Assembly (NCBI RefSeq): GCF_944380985.1
Contig: NZ_CALWJJ010000002.1
Location: 1-64,000 of the forward strand
Reading direction: 5' to 3'
Source: an uncultured Agathobaculum sp.
GTDB taxonomy: Bacteria; Bacillota; Clostridia; Oscillospirales; Butyricicoccaceae
DNA: 64,000 nucleotides
Shown: positions 42,019 to 50,381 of the stretch, one piece after another
Layout: each line of letters begins with the position of its first letter
Position numbering within the stretch: the stretch's first letter is position 1
Notes under the pieces: generated by a model
Seen by the model: the letters and a program-made list of their open reading frames with translations, nothing else
What the model was told of the DNA's origin: nothing
The model's database searches: none
Made by a program: the position numbers and the translations under genes

Positions 42019-42333
42019 ATGGAACGCAAACTGGCGCTCAAGGTAGACGATCTTGACAATGTGGCAACCATCTTTGCCGATGGCATTGCCGATGGCGCCA
42101 AGGTCGAGGTGCGGGATAAAAAAGGCAACATAGAGCAGATCACCGTACACGGGAACGTACCCTACGGCCATAAGATCGCGCTGTGCGACATTGAAAAGGG
42201 CGCGCACATTATGAAGTACGGCGAATGCATCGGCGCGGCGAGCTGTAACATCAAGAAGGGCGACTATGTTCATGTGCACAACTTGGAGGCGTTGCGCGGC
42301 CGCGGCGATCTTGGAGGAGGAAGCGAGTCATGA
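42019..42333 (+). CDS. UxaA-family SAF-domain subunit
   Basis: A 104-residue N-terminal SAF-domain half of an altronate/galactarate-type dehydratase. It contains G-N-V-P-Y-G-H-K-I-A-L and an exposed loop ending A-S-C-N-I-K-K-G-D-Y-V-H-V-H. The histidines are consistent with family metal binding. It overlaps the large-subunit gene by 4 bases. The two together make one split UxaA enzyme. Confidence 0.9.
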   Translation: MERKLALKVDDLDNVATIFADGIADGAKVEVRDKKGNIEQITVHGNVPYGHKIALCDIEKGAHIMKYGECIGAASCNIKKGDYVHVHNLEALRGRGDLGGGSES

Positions 42334-43508
42334 GCTATACGTTTCAGGGTTACCGGCGGGCAAATGGAAAATTCGGCGCCCGCAATCTGGTTGCCGTTAT
42401 TCCGAGCGTTATCTGCGCTAACGATGTCGGTCAGGCGATCTGCCGGCAGGTGCAGGGCACGATTGGCTACTTCCATCACCAGGGCTGCTGCCAGTTGCCG
42501 ATTGACCTGAGGCGCGTGACAGACACGCTGTCCAACCTCGGGCAAAGCCCAAACGTGGGCGCGGCGCTGATTGTCAGCCTGGGCTGCGAGGGCACTGACC
42601 ACGAGCGGCTGGTTGAAGAGATCAGCGCTGCGGGCAAGCCGGTGGAGATCATCCGCATCCAGGAGCTTGGCGGCACCTCGCGCGCGATTCAGGCGGGCAT
42701 CGACGCGGCGCAAAAGCTTGTGCAGGAGATTTCGGCCGAACAGCGCGAGCCGGTGGATATTTCCGAGGTTATTATGGCAATCAAGTGCGGCGCGTCGGAC
42801 ACCACCTCGGGCATGGCTTCCAACTGCGTGATTGGCTATGTAGCGGATAAGCTGGTCGATCTGGGCGCAACCGTTGTATTCGGCGAAACGACCGAATTTC
42901 TCGGCGGCGAGCATATTCTGGCGCGCCGCGCGGTCGGCGGCGAGCATGGCCCGGTCGGACAGAAGATCTATGAGATCGTTGACCGCATGGAAAAGCGCGC
43001 CAAATCGGTGGGCGAGGATATGCGCGGCGGCCAGCCCACGCCCGGCAATATTGCGGGCGGCCTTTCGAGCATTGAGGAAAAGAGCCTTGGCGCGATCGTA
43101 AAATCGGGCCACCGGCCGATCCAGGGCGTGCTGGAGTACACCGACCGTATAGACGGTCAGAAGGGTCTGTGGATTAAGGATGCACCCGGCCGTGAGCCTG
43201 AAATTCTGACCGGCATGGCTGCGACAGGCGCGCAGTTTATGATGTTTTCGACCGGGCGCGGCGCTCCGCAGGGCTTTCCATCGATGCCGGTCATCAAAAT
43301 CTGCGGCAATCCGAATACATATGCGCGCATGCAGCATGATATGGATCTGAACGCCGGCCGTATTATTACTGGGGAAAAGACTATCGAGCAGGTAGGTGAG
43401 GAAGCGTTCGAGCTAATGCTCCGCGTGCTTTCCGGGCAAATGACGAAGAACGAGGCGCTGGGCTATTATGGCTCAATGGATATTTTCTGCCTCGGCCCGG
43501 TCATCTGA
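42330..43508 (+). CDS. UxaA-family dehydratase catalytic subunit
   Basis: A 392-residue large subunit with family blocks including G-A-R-N-L-V-A-V-I-P, H-H-Q-G-C-C-Q, S-L-G-C-E-G-T, I-K-C-G-A-S-D-T-T-S-G and F-S-T-G-R-G. The cysteines likely hold the metal. Family members dehydrate D-altronate, galactarate or related acids to 2-keto-3-deoxy acids. The exact substrate is not given by sequence. The operon order larA, uxaA-N, uxaA-C, gntP suggests uptake, epimerisation and dehydration in one route. Confidence 0.9.
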   Translation: MSYTFQGYRRANGKFGARNLVAVIPSVICANDVGQAICRQVQGTIGYFHHQGCCQLPIDLRRVTDTLSNLGQSPNVGAALIVSLGCEGTDHERLVEEISAAGKPVEIIRIQELGGTSRAIQAGIDAAQKLVQEISAEQREPVDISEVIMAIKCGASDTTSGMASNCVIGYVADKLVDLGATVVFGETTEFLGGEHILARRAVGGEHGPVGQKIYEIVDRMEKRAKSVGEDMRGGQPTPGNIAGGLSSIEEKSLGAIVKSGHRPIQGVLEYTDRIDGQKGLWIKDAPGREPEILTGMAATGAQFMMFSTGRGAPQGFPSMPVIKICGNPNTYARMQHDMDLNAGRIITGEKTIEQVGEEAFELMLRVLSGQMTKNEALGYYGSMDIFCLGPVI

Positions 43509-43634
43509 CAGCCGGCACTGCAAAACAGAACGATTCGGCAAAACGGAAGGGAGGTGCGCGACCGGCCTTTGAGGACACGAATAAAGTAAAACGCAATGCG
43601 CCTGATTACAGGCTCAAGAGGGGGTAAATTTGTT

Positions 43635-45083
43635 ATGATGCTCAATCCAGTAGTAGCAATGCTGATCGGCATTGTCGTTATGATGGTGCTTATCATTTTC
43701 ACCAAAATGCACGCATTCCCGTCGCTGATTATCTCTGCGGTGCTAATTGCCGTGCTGGCCATGCCGTTTGGCGATGTCACCACGCTCACGCAGTGCATCT
43801 CAACCGTGACCGCGGGCTTTGGCAGCACGATGACCAGCATTGGCGTCGTGATCGGCTTTGGCTGCATCATGGGTATTTTTCTGGAGAAAAGCGGTGCTGC
43901 CAAGTGCATGGCGCTGACCATCCTCAAGGCGGTCGGCGTGAAGAACTGCGACGTCGTGCTCGGCCTGACAGGCTGGGTGGTATCTATCCCTGTGTTCTGC
44001 GATTCCGGCTTTGTCATCCTGTCCTCGCTGGCTAAGGAATTCTCGCGCCTGACCAAAAAGTCAATGGTGGGGCTGGGCGGCATTCTTGGTATGGGCCTGT
44101 ACATCACGCACTTTATGGTGCCGCCGACTCCCGGACCGCTGGCTGTTGTTGGCACATTTGCGGAAAATGGCCTTGGCGTCGACCTTGGCATGTTCATTAT
44201 TTTCGGCATGGCGATCTCGGTTCCACTGTTTATCTTCGCGGTTCCGCTGTTCCGCCATTTTGGCAAGAAGTACCCAGATTTTGTCGTGCCGTATGAGATC
44301 GACCGTTCACAGTATTCCGAGGCTCAGCTGAAGGTGCTCGACCGCATCAACGACAAGTATCAGAAGCATGAAGACCTTACCACTGAGGACTTTGCCGAGT
44401 TGTTGGCGGCTGAAAAGCTGCCGAGCGCCGTCCTGTCGTTTGCGACCCTGCTCATCCCGATCATTCTGATCTTTGCCAATACGATCGTCGGCCAGATTGC
44501 CTCGCTTGAGGGCACTGTGGTTGCAAACGTGATCGAGTTCCTCGGCCAGCCGGTCATTGCGCTGTTCATCGCGCTATGCATGGGCGCGTTCCTGCTTTGC
44601 AAGGATTATGATAAAAAGACCTGCGTCGATTTGATGCAGCAGGCTTGCTGCGACGCCGGCCCGATCGCTTTCATCACTGCGGCCGGCGGTGCGCTCGGCG
44701 CGGTTATCAACGCGACTGGCGCGGCGGCCATGATGGCGGACTGGATTGTCGCTGCAGGCATCCCAGGCATTCTGATTCCGATTATTATCGGTGTTATTAT
44801 GCGCTTCCCGCAGGGTTCCGGCACGACCGCAATGATCACCGGCTCGGCGATCATCGCGCCGATGATTGCCGCCGGCCTGGACGTCAACCCGTATCTCGCG
44901 GCGCTGGCGCTCTGCCTTGCAACCATGTGCCCGAGCTACTTGAACGACTCCTATTTCCACGTTGTCACCAACTTTTCGGGCATGGACATCAAGACCAGCC
45001 TCAAAACCTGGTCGATCGGCTCGATTTTGGTGCCGGCATTCGGTTCGTGCATCTTTATTATCCTGTCGTTCTTCATCCATTAA
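43635..45083 (+). CDS. GntP family sugar-acid permease
   Basis: A 482-residue transporter with about 12 spans. The ATG at 43635 after AGAGGGGGTAAA is preferred over 43596. Typical features are P-P-T-P-G-P near residue 165 and R-F-P-Q-G-S-G-T-T-A near the C-terminus, patterns of the gluconate:H+ symporter family. Permeases of this family import gluconate, glycerate or related hydroxyacids. It presumably brings in the substrate of the LarA/UxaA proteins. A strong hairpin follows. Confidence 0.92.
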   Translation: MMLNPVVAMLIGIVVMMVLIIFTKMHAFPSLIISAVLIAVLAMPFGDVTTLTQCISTVTAGFGSTMTSIGVVIGFGCIMGIFLEKSGAAKCMALTILKAVGVKNCDVVLGLTGWVVSIPVFCDSGFVILSSLAKEFSRLTKKSMVGLGGILGMGLYITHFMVPPTPGPLAVVGTFAENGLGVDLGMFIIFGMAISVPLFIFAVPLFRHFGKKYPDFVVPYEIDRSQYSEAQLKVLDRINDKYQKHEDLTTEDFAELLAAEKLPSAVLSFATLLIPIILIFANTIVGQIASLEGTVVANVIEFLGQPVIALFIALCMGAFLLCKDYDKKTCVDLMQQACCDAGPIAFITAAGGALGAVINATGAAAMMADWIVAAGIPGILIPIIIGVIMRFPQGSGTTAMITGSAIIAPMIAAGLDVNPYLAALALCLATMCPSYLNDSYFHVVTNFSGMDIKTSLKTWSIGSILVPAFGSCIFIILSFFIH

Positions 45084-45097
45084 GCGGAGGAAAAAAC

Positions 45098-45125
45098 AAT
45101 GGCTGCCGCGTCAGCGGCAGCCATT
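45098..45125. terminator. Bidirectional terminator after gntP
   Basis: AATGGCTGCCGC-GTCA-GCGGCAGCCATT is a perfect 12-bp hairpin with an A run on its left and T residues on its right. Confidence 0.85.
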
Positions 45126-45135
45126 TGCCTGTCAG

Positions 45136-45795
45136 TCAGGTTCTGCACCTCTGCTTTTTTTCGAGTTGCTCCTTAATACACGCGCGGGCCAGCTCCAGGT
45201 GATGGCGGTTAAGCCGCTCGGCCTGCGCGGCGTCGCCCTCGATCAGCGCGTGGATGATCTGCTTGTGCTCGTCGAGCGATTCCTCAAAGCGTTGGCGCAC
45301 CGAGAGCGAGAGCACGCGGAACTGCTGGTTCATCGAGCCAACGCGATAATAGGTCGAACTGACGATGCTGTTGTTGCCCAGCGCGATAATCTCGTTGTGC
45401 AGCAGCTCGTCCGCGCGGGTGTATTCTTCAAGGTCGCCCGTCCGGCAGGTGGCTTCCATGCGGTCGAGGATGTCTAGCAGCTGCTGGATGTGCGCTGAGG
45501 TCAGGTTAGCACGGCTGTTGCGGATGGCGTAGCCCTCGAGCATAACGCGCATGTCAAAGATCTCGTCAATATCCCGGCAGGTGAACTCCCTGACAAAAGT
45601 GCCCTTGTTCGGAATGCTGATAACCAGCCCGTCCGAGACCAGCCGGCGCAGCGATTCGCGCACCGGGCTTCGGCTGACGCCGAGCTGCTCACACAGATCG
45701 TTCTCTTGCAGCCAGAAGCCCGGGGGATACTGCCCTTCGCAGATATTTTTTCGCAGAATGGAATAAACCTGGTCTGCGATCGTTTGGATCGGCAT
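45136..45795 (-). CDS. GntR-family (FadR/FCD) regulator of the hydroxyacid cluster
   Basis: A 219-residue regulator. The N-terminal winged helix reads V-Y-S-I-L-R-K-N-I-C-E-G, then L-G-V-S-R-S-P-V-R-E-S-L-R-R-L. The C-terminal FCD ligand domain carries H-N-E-I-I and two further histidines that usually bind a metal. The ATG at 45795 follows TCAGGAGGAA; 45837 lacks a site. Its own promoter carries an inverted repeat (45826-45840) similar to the palindrome before the larA-like operon. It is thus the likely repressor of both. Confidence 0.93.
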   Translation of the reverse strand: MPIQTIADQVYSILRKNICEGQYPPGFWLQENDLCEQLGVSRSPVRESLRRLVSDGLVISIPNKGTFVREFTCRDIDEIFDMRVMLEGYAIRNSRANLTSAHIQQLLDILDRMEATCRTGDLEEYTRADELLHNEIIALGNNSIVSSTYYRVGSMNQQFRVLSLSVRQRFEESLDEHKQIIHALIEGDAAQAERLNRHHLELARACIKEQLEKKQRCRT

Positions 45796-45825
45796 ATTTT
45801 TTCCTCCTGATGTTTTGGGGAAAGA

Positions 45826-45879
45826 TATGTGTGGCACATAATATATGGTTTATTATACATCTTGTGCTAAAATTTGCAA
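45826..45879. promoter_or_regulatory. GntR gene promoter with inverted-repeat operator
   Basis: TATGTG-TGG-CACATA (45826-45840) is a perfect inverted repeat placed at the expected leader start of the GntR transcript. Its -10 is TATAAT (45857-45852, minus strand) and its -35 TTGCAA (45879-45874). TTGCAA is self-complementary and might also serve the rightward kinase gene. Confidence 0.6.
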
Positions 45880-45925
45880 GACACCGTCGGCATTTAGGAT
45901 AAAATAAGGAAGGAAGCGAGCAGTT

Positions 45926-47164
45926 ATGACCTTACGCGAGGATGCCAAACGCATTGTCGATGCCTCCATCCGCGCGGTGCTGCCGGACGCGGCGGTGCAG
46001 CGCGCGCTCAAGGGCTTTACCCCACCCGCGGGCAAGCTTATACTGGTTGCGCTGGGCAAGGCCGCCTGGCAGATGGCGGCCGCCGCGGCCGACTGCCTGG
46101 GAGACGCTATCACGGCAGGCATTGTCATTACCAAATACGGCCATGCTATCGGCGAGATCCCGCATGTGCGTATCCGCGAGGCCGGGCACCCGGTGCCCGA
46201 CCAAAACTCGTTTGAGGCAACTGAAGAGGCCATTCATCTGGTCGAGCCGCTCGGCGCGCAGGACGGCGTGCTGCTGCTCATTTCGGGCGGAGGCTCGGCG
46301 CTGTTTGAAAAGCCGCTGTGCACGCCGGACGAGTTGACCGGCCTGACAGACCAGCTGCTGCGGTGCGGGGCCGACATCGTTGAGATGAACACGCTGCGCA
46401 AGCGGGTCAGCGCGGTCAAAGGCGGACGGTTTGCCCAGCTTTGCGCGCCGGCAAAGGTTTTTTCTATCGTCCTGTCGGATATTGTGGGCGATCCGCTTGA
46501 TATGATTGCCTCAGGCCCTGCGTATCCGGACCGTTCGACTGCGGCGCAGGCGCACGCAGTCGTCCAAAAATACGGCTTGCAGCTTTCCGATGGGGTGCGC
46601 GAGCTGCTCAACCGGCCCATGCCCGAGCGGCTGGACAATGTCGAGACCCACATCACCGGTTCGGTGCGCGAGCTGTGCGACGCGGCTGCGGCGGCATGCC
46701 GCACGCTTGGCTATGAAACGCAAATACTGACCGCAAGCCTTGGCTGTGAGGCGCGTGAGGCAGGCAGCTTTCTGGCTTCGGTCGCACAGTATCACGCAGA
46801 TACCGACAGGCCGCTTGCATTTATCGCGGGCGGCGAGACTGTGGTGCACATCACCGGTACGGGTAAGGGCGGCCGCAACCAGGAGCTTGCGCTCTCGGCC
46901 GCACGCGGCATTGCAGGCATGCAAAACGCGCTCGTATTCTCGGTCGGCTCGGATGGCACGGACGGCCCGACCGATGCTGCAGGCGGCCTTGCCGACGGCG
47001 GCACCTGCGCCGCGCTTACCGCACAGGGCGTTTCGGTCGACCGCGCGCTGGCAGACAACGACGCCTATCACGCGCTGCAAAAGGCGGATGGGCTGATTAT
47101 CACCGGCCCGACCGGCACCAACGTCAATGATGTGGCCGTGCTGCTGGTGCGCCCGGCAGACTGA
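45926..47164 (+). CDS. Glycerate kinase, MOFRL/GlxK-like type II
   Basis: A 412-residue glycerate 2-kinase with the DUF4147 N-terminal domain (V-A-L-G-K-A-A-W-Q-M-A-A) and C-terminal MOFRL domain (G-S-D-G-T-D-G-P-T-D-A-A-G-G). L-L-I-S-G-G-G-S-A-L is the phosphate-binding loop. It makes 2-phosphoglycerate, linking hydroxyacid catabolism to glycolysis. It is encoded divergently from the GntR gene and completes the cluster's logic. AAGGAAG precedes the start at 45926. Confidence 0.92.
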   Translation: MTLREDAKRIVDASIRAVLPDAAVQRALKGFTPPAGKLILVALGKAAWQMAAAAADCLGDAITAGIVITKYGHAIGEIPHVRIREAGHPVPDQNSFEATEEAIHLVEPLGAQDGVLLLISGGGSALFEKPLCTPDELTGLTDQLLRCGADIVEMNTLRKRVSAVKGGRFAQLCAPAKVFSIVLSDIVGDPLDMIASGPAYPDRSTAAQAHAVVQKYGLQLSDGVRELLNRPMPERLDNVETHITGSVRELCDAAAAACRTLGYETQILTASLGCEAREAGSFLASVAQYHADTDRPLAFIAGGETVVHITGTGKGGRNQELALSAARGIAGMQNALVFSVGSDGTDGPTDAAGGLADGGTCAALTAQGVSVDRALADNDAYHALQKADGLIITGPTGTNVNDVAVLLVRPAD

Positions 47165-47173
47165 AAACGGAAA

Positions 47174-47218
47174 AAACGCGCCGCTGGCTGCCGGTAACGG
47201 ACAGACGGCGGCGCGTTT
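47174..47218. terminator. Terminator between glycerate kinase and the ECF gene
   Basis: AAACGCGCCGC (47174-47184) pairs with GCGGCGCGTTT (47208-47218). The left flank is A-rich. Confidence 0.8.
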
Positions 47219-47245
47219 GCTTCTGCAAAGCCCCGTGGCAAGCGG

Positions 47246-47803
47246 TTATGGCTGCGCGGCCTCGGCTTTTTTGCGCGTAAAGCGCACAAGCCCGGTCTTA
47301 TCAAGTGCGACCATGAGCGCCGGGATGAAAACAAGCTGCAATATGATGCCGGGGATTGCGGTCAGCAGCGCGCCGGATATAAACAGCTGCCAGGTAAACG
47401 GCTCGCCCGCCACGCCGGTCAGTATAACGCGCACCGCACCCCATACCAGGCGGCCCGCTACCATCGCGGTGATGAGCGAGCGGTAAAGCGAAAAGATGCA
47501 CTTGAAGCGCGAGCGGCTGTACAGTAGGCCGACTACAAGCCCATATGCCAGCATTTCAAAGGACATGGCGATTGCGGTGAGCACCGGCGGCATGCCAAAT
47601 AGGAAATAGCGCAGCATGGGCAGGATCAGCCCAACCACGGCGCCATACTGCCACCCGCACAGCAGCCCGCAGATGAGCACCGGCAGATGCATAGGCAGCA
47701 GCATGCCGCCGATCTGGGGAATCTGGCCGGTGAAAAACGGTAGCACTAGGCCAAGAGCCACAAACAGTGCAGCCAGCACGAGGTTTTTGGTGTTTTGCTT
47801 CAT
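47246..47803 (-). CDS. ECF transporter S component
   Basis: A 185-residue membrane protein with about six spans. It starts M-K-Q-N-T-K-N-L-V-L-A-A-L-F-V-A-L and has the family's P-Q-I-G-G-M-L-L-P-M-H-L-P near residue 30. This is the substrate-capturing S unit of a vitamin-type ECF transporter. The vitamin cannot be assigned from the sequence. AAGGAGAA precedes the ATG. The ECF ATPases are presumably encoded elsewhere. Confidence 0.85.
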   Translation of the reverse strand: MKQNTKNLVLAALFVALGLVLPFFTGQIPQIGGMLLPMHLPVLICGLLCGWQYGAVVGLILPMLRYFLFGMPPVLTAIAMSFEMLAYGLVVGLLYSRSRFKCIFSLYRSLITAMVAGRLVWGAVRVILTGVAGEPFTWQLFISGALLTAIPGIILQLVFIPALMVALDKTGLVRFTRKKAEAAQP

Positions 47804-47931
47804 AAAACATTCTCCTTAAAACAAATTGCAGCGGCCTGCTGGCACTGCACCGCCTTCCTGGCGGCATTTTCAGGAGAGGTAGAAACGAGCCCCCTTCGTG
47901 GCGGGCTGTGGAAAGCAGGGAGAAAGCGGCG
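47804..47931 (-). other. Leader/intergenic region before the ECF gene
   Basis: Several short G/C-rich hairpins (for example CCGCC-AGGAA-GGCGG on the minus strand) lie between the DUF3842 gene and the ECF gene. This spacing would suit a riboswitch leader, but I do not recognise a known aptamer. Confidence 0.3.
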
Positions 47932-48366
47932 CTACTCTGCCAGCAGCCGCACTGCAAGGTCGGCGGCGTGGTGCAGATATTCCTCCAGCCGGAGCGCGTC
48001 GACCCCAGCCACATGGACGCCGCAGCTTGAGGAGGGGATGAGCACTTTTTGGGCGCGTGCGCCCGAAATGGCGGCCGCCATGCGGGGCGAAACCTCGCCC
48101 ATGATGCCGTTTGCAACGATGATGCCCATCGGGCCGGCGATCAGATCGGCCTGCGCGGCGTTATGGCAGACGGCGTTCTCGCCCGTTGCCCCGCGTGCGG
48201 CCCCGGCCTTAAGCATCGCGCCTGTCGCGAGCGAATTGGTACCAACGCAGCACAGCGCACAGTCCGCCGCAAGGCGCGGCCGCAGCAGCCGTACAAGCTG
48301 GCTGCCGATGCCGCCGCCCTGGCCATCAATTACAAGGACGAGGCGTGTGCTCAAATGGGTGCCCAT
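47932..48366 (-). CDS. DUF3842 family protein
   Basis: A 144-residue protein with the family pattern V-I-D-G-Q-G-G-G-I-G near its start, followed by V-G-T-N-S-L-A-T-G-A-M-L-K-A-G-A and G-A-T-G-E-N-A-V. The Rossmann-like glycine loop suggests a nucleotide-binding protein; function is unknown. It is upstream of the ECF transporter gene on the same strand, so transcription may be shared. Confidence 0.88.
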   Translation of the reverse strand: MGTHLSTRLVLVIDGQGGGIGSQLVRLLRPRLAADCALCCVGTNSLATGAMLKAGAARGATGENAVCHNAAQADLIAGPMGIIVANGIMGEVSPRMAAAISGARAQKVLIPSSSCGVHVAGVDALRLEEYLHHAADLAVRLLAE

Positions 48367-48469
48367 GAAAAAACCTCCACACTCTCTGCATTCTCTTTAT
48401 GTAATATAGTATAGCACATTCGTGCGCGAGCGTAAAGCGGTATCGGCGCTTTATCGCAGGCAAAGTGTC

Positions 48470-48955
48470 TTACTCCAGCGGCTTTTCGCGAAAAATCAGG
48501 CCGAAAACGCGACGCACAAGCGGGCCGGCAAAGAAGAACTGCCAGATAAGCGCCATAGGGAAATTGAAAAAAGTGGTCTCAAGCCAGGTGGAAACAACGC
48601 TGGGCTGAACGCCGCCCTTGAACAGCAGCGTGGCAATCAGGCTCATGGAAGGGCACATCATCCAAACGGATGCGGCCGAGATTGCGAGCATGACCGGGGT
48701 CGGGCCGGCCTTTGCCGGATCGACCAGGCGGAACGCGACCAGCTTGGACAGCCGGCCGACAAAGATCAGCTCGAGCAGCACGGCGGCGAGCGTCATAATC
48801 GGCCACTCGCCAAGCGCCATGGCGAACACCTCGTTTCGCATGCCGCCGGTCGCGAGCGAGATATTATAGCATACCATCCCATATACCATGACGGCGGCCA
48901 TCAGAACGGTAAAGATCACTTCTTGCACTTTGTTTTTGGGCATTTTTTCTTTCAT
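48470..48955 (-). CDS. DUF2798 membrane protein
   Basis: A protein of about 161 residues with four spans: V-I-F-T-V-L-M-A-A-V-M-V-Y-G, L-A-A-V-L-L-E-L-I-F-V, W-M-M-C-P-S-M-S-L-I-A-T-L and F-P-M-A-L-I-W-Q-F-F-F. The pattern is the DUF2798 family; function is unknown. AGGAG lies only two bases from the ATG at 48955, so translation might start instead at 48943 (M-P-K-N-K). A near-consensus promoter and an intrinsic terminator stand in its leader. Confidence 0.8.
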   Translation of the reverse strand: MKEKMPKNKVQEVIFTVLMAAVMVYGMVCYNISLATGGMRNEVFAMALGEWPIMTLAAVLLELIFVGRLSKLVAFRLVDPAKAGPTPVMLAISAASVWMMCPSMSLIATLLFKGGVQPSVVSTWLETTFFNFPMALIWQFFFAGPLVRRVFGLIFREKPLE

Positions 48956-48997
48956 TCTCCTCTTACTATAAAACTTTGCATGCGGCGCGGCGCGCAT

Positions 48998-49034
48998 AAA
49001 AAAGACGCAGGGGAAACTTTCGTTTCACTGCGTC
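48998..49034 (-). terminator. Leader terminator in front of the DUF2798 gene (attenuator candidate)
   Basis: On the minus strand GACGCAG...GAAAC-loop-GTTTC...CTGCGTC (49034-49004) is followed by TTTTTT (49003-48998). It lies between the promoter (49097-49069) and the gene, with no other gene in between on that strand. Confidence 0.8.
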
Positions 49035-49068
49035 TGCAAGACTCGCTCCACTACCATTTATTGTATAT

Positions 49069-49097
49069 AGTATACAGAAAAAGATGAAAAAAGTCAA
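49069..49097 (-). promoter_or_regulatory. Near-consensus promoter for the DUF2798 leader
   Basis: TTGACT (49097-49092), 17 bases and TATACT (49074-49069) on the minus strand predict a start near 49,062. The terminated transcript would be about 65 bases. Confidence 0.8.
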
Positions 49098-49135
49098 GTA
49101 CGCCGGCAAGATGGCCGCCTCGACGCCCCGCCCCC

Positions 49136-49164
49136 TTGTACATCCGGGCAAAAGGTGGTATACT
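49136..49164 (+). promoter_or_regulatory. Promoter of the ATP-grasp envelope operon
   Basis: TTGTAC (49136-49141), 17 bases and TATACT (49159-49164) lie 31 bases before the ATP-grasp start codon. Confidence 0.75.
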
Positions 49165-49194
49165 GAACCATATATTTTGGGAAGGAGGCCGGTC

Positions 49195-50379
49195 ATGCTC
49201 GCCATCGTCACCGACGTGCACTACCGCATGTCGCTTGCTTTGATCCGTGATCTAGGACAGGCTGGGGTGCGGGTCGTTACCTGCGAAAAGGAGTGCTGCC
49301 GCCGGTCTCGCTCGTCTCCGGCGCTCGGTGCGTTTTCTCGCTACACCGCTCGCCATGTGTGGCTGCCCGACGAGGAGTATCTGGACGCGATCTACGACCT
49401 CTGCCGGCGGGAGGGGATGGAGAGCGGTTGCAAGCCTGCCCTTATGCCGGTGGGCGCGGCCACGCTCGCCCTGCTCGCCGCCGATCGGGCGCGGTTTGAC
49501 GAGGTTTGCGGCCTGTGCATCCCCACAGCCGCGCAGCTAGATCTGTTTAACAGCAAGCAGCAGGTGGCGGCGCTTGCCGGCTCGCTGTCCGTTCCCGTGC
49601 CGGTGTGCTTTACCCGGCGTGAGGGGGAGGAGGATGCGGCGTTTGTCCGCCGCCTGCCGCTGCCGGTGGTTGTCAAGCCGGTGTGCGGGGAAAAGCTCGG
49701 CCTGTCCGCGGCGGAGCGTTATGCGGTCGCACACACGGCGGCGCAGGCGGCCGAGGCCATCGGCCATTTCCGCGCGCTGGGCGGAGAAGAGCCGATCGTT
49801 CAGCAATATTTGACCGGCGCGGGCCTCGGCTGCTCGGTGTTGGCGCAGGGCGGTGAGGTACTCAGCGCGATCTGCCACCGCCGTGTGCGGGAATATCCGG
49901 TGTCCGGCGGACCGTCCTCGTGCTGCCGGTGGGAGGATCGGCCGGCGCTCCGGCAGATAGCGCAGGATATGGTGCGTGCCACGGGCTATACCGGCCTTGC
50001 GATGTTTGAGTTTAAGGAGGATGCAGAGGGTACGCCCCGCCTGCTTGAGGTCAACCCGCGCATCTGGGGCACTTTTCCGCTCACGCGGGTCAGCCGCAGC
50101 GGTATGCCGCTTTTGTGGTGCACGCTCGCCTGGAACGCCGGCAATCCGACGTTAGCCGTGCCCCTGCCGCAGCCGCAGCCGCAGCGCGGCGGCAAGATGA
50201 TCTTCGTGGCTTCCGACCTGATGGCGGCCAGGGGCTATCTGCGGCAGGGTCGTCCGGGGCGCGCGCTCGGCGCGGTGGCCGATCTCATCAATCCCTTTGT
50301 ACGCGACGGCCTGTTTGAATGGACGGACTGCGCGCCCGCGCTTGTCTATTACCGCGCTCTGTTTGGACGGGGGAAGTGA
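49195..50379 (+). CDS. ATP-grasp family ligase
   Basis: A 394-residue ATP-grasp protein. The ATG at 49195 follows AAGGAGG; an in-frame ATG at 49084 overlaps a minus-strand promoter and is upstream of the operon's own promoter. N-terminal preATP-grasp fold begins M-L-A-I-V-T-D; the nucleotide-binding lobe has V-V-K-P-V-C-G-E-K-L, and the metal ligands appear in L-A-M-F-E-F-K and L-L-E-V-N-P-R-I-W-G. Such enzymes join a carboxylate to an amine via an acylphosphate. The substrates are unknown; downstream deacetylase and MurT-GatD genes suggest an envelope role. Confidence 0.88.
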   Translation: MLAIVTDVHYRMSLALIRDLGQAGVRVVTCEKECCRRSRSSPALGAFSRYTARHVWLPDEEYLDAIYDLCRREGMESGCKPALMPVGAATLALLAADRARFDEVCGLCIPTAAQLDLFNSKQQVAALAGSLSVPVPVCFTRREGEEDAAFVRRLPLPVVVKPVCGEKLGLSAAERYAVAHTAAQAAEAIGHFRALGGEEPIVQQYLTGAGLGCSVLAQGGEVLSAICHRRVREYPVSGGPSSCCRWEDRPALRQIAQDMVRATGYTGLAMFEFKEDAEGTPRLLEVNPRIWGTFPLTRVSRSGMPLLWCTLAWNAGNPTLAVPLPQPQPQRGGKMIFVASDLMAARGYLRQGRPGRALGAVADLINPFVRDGLFEWTDCAPALVYYRALFGRGK

Positions 50380-50381
50380 CC

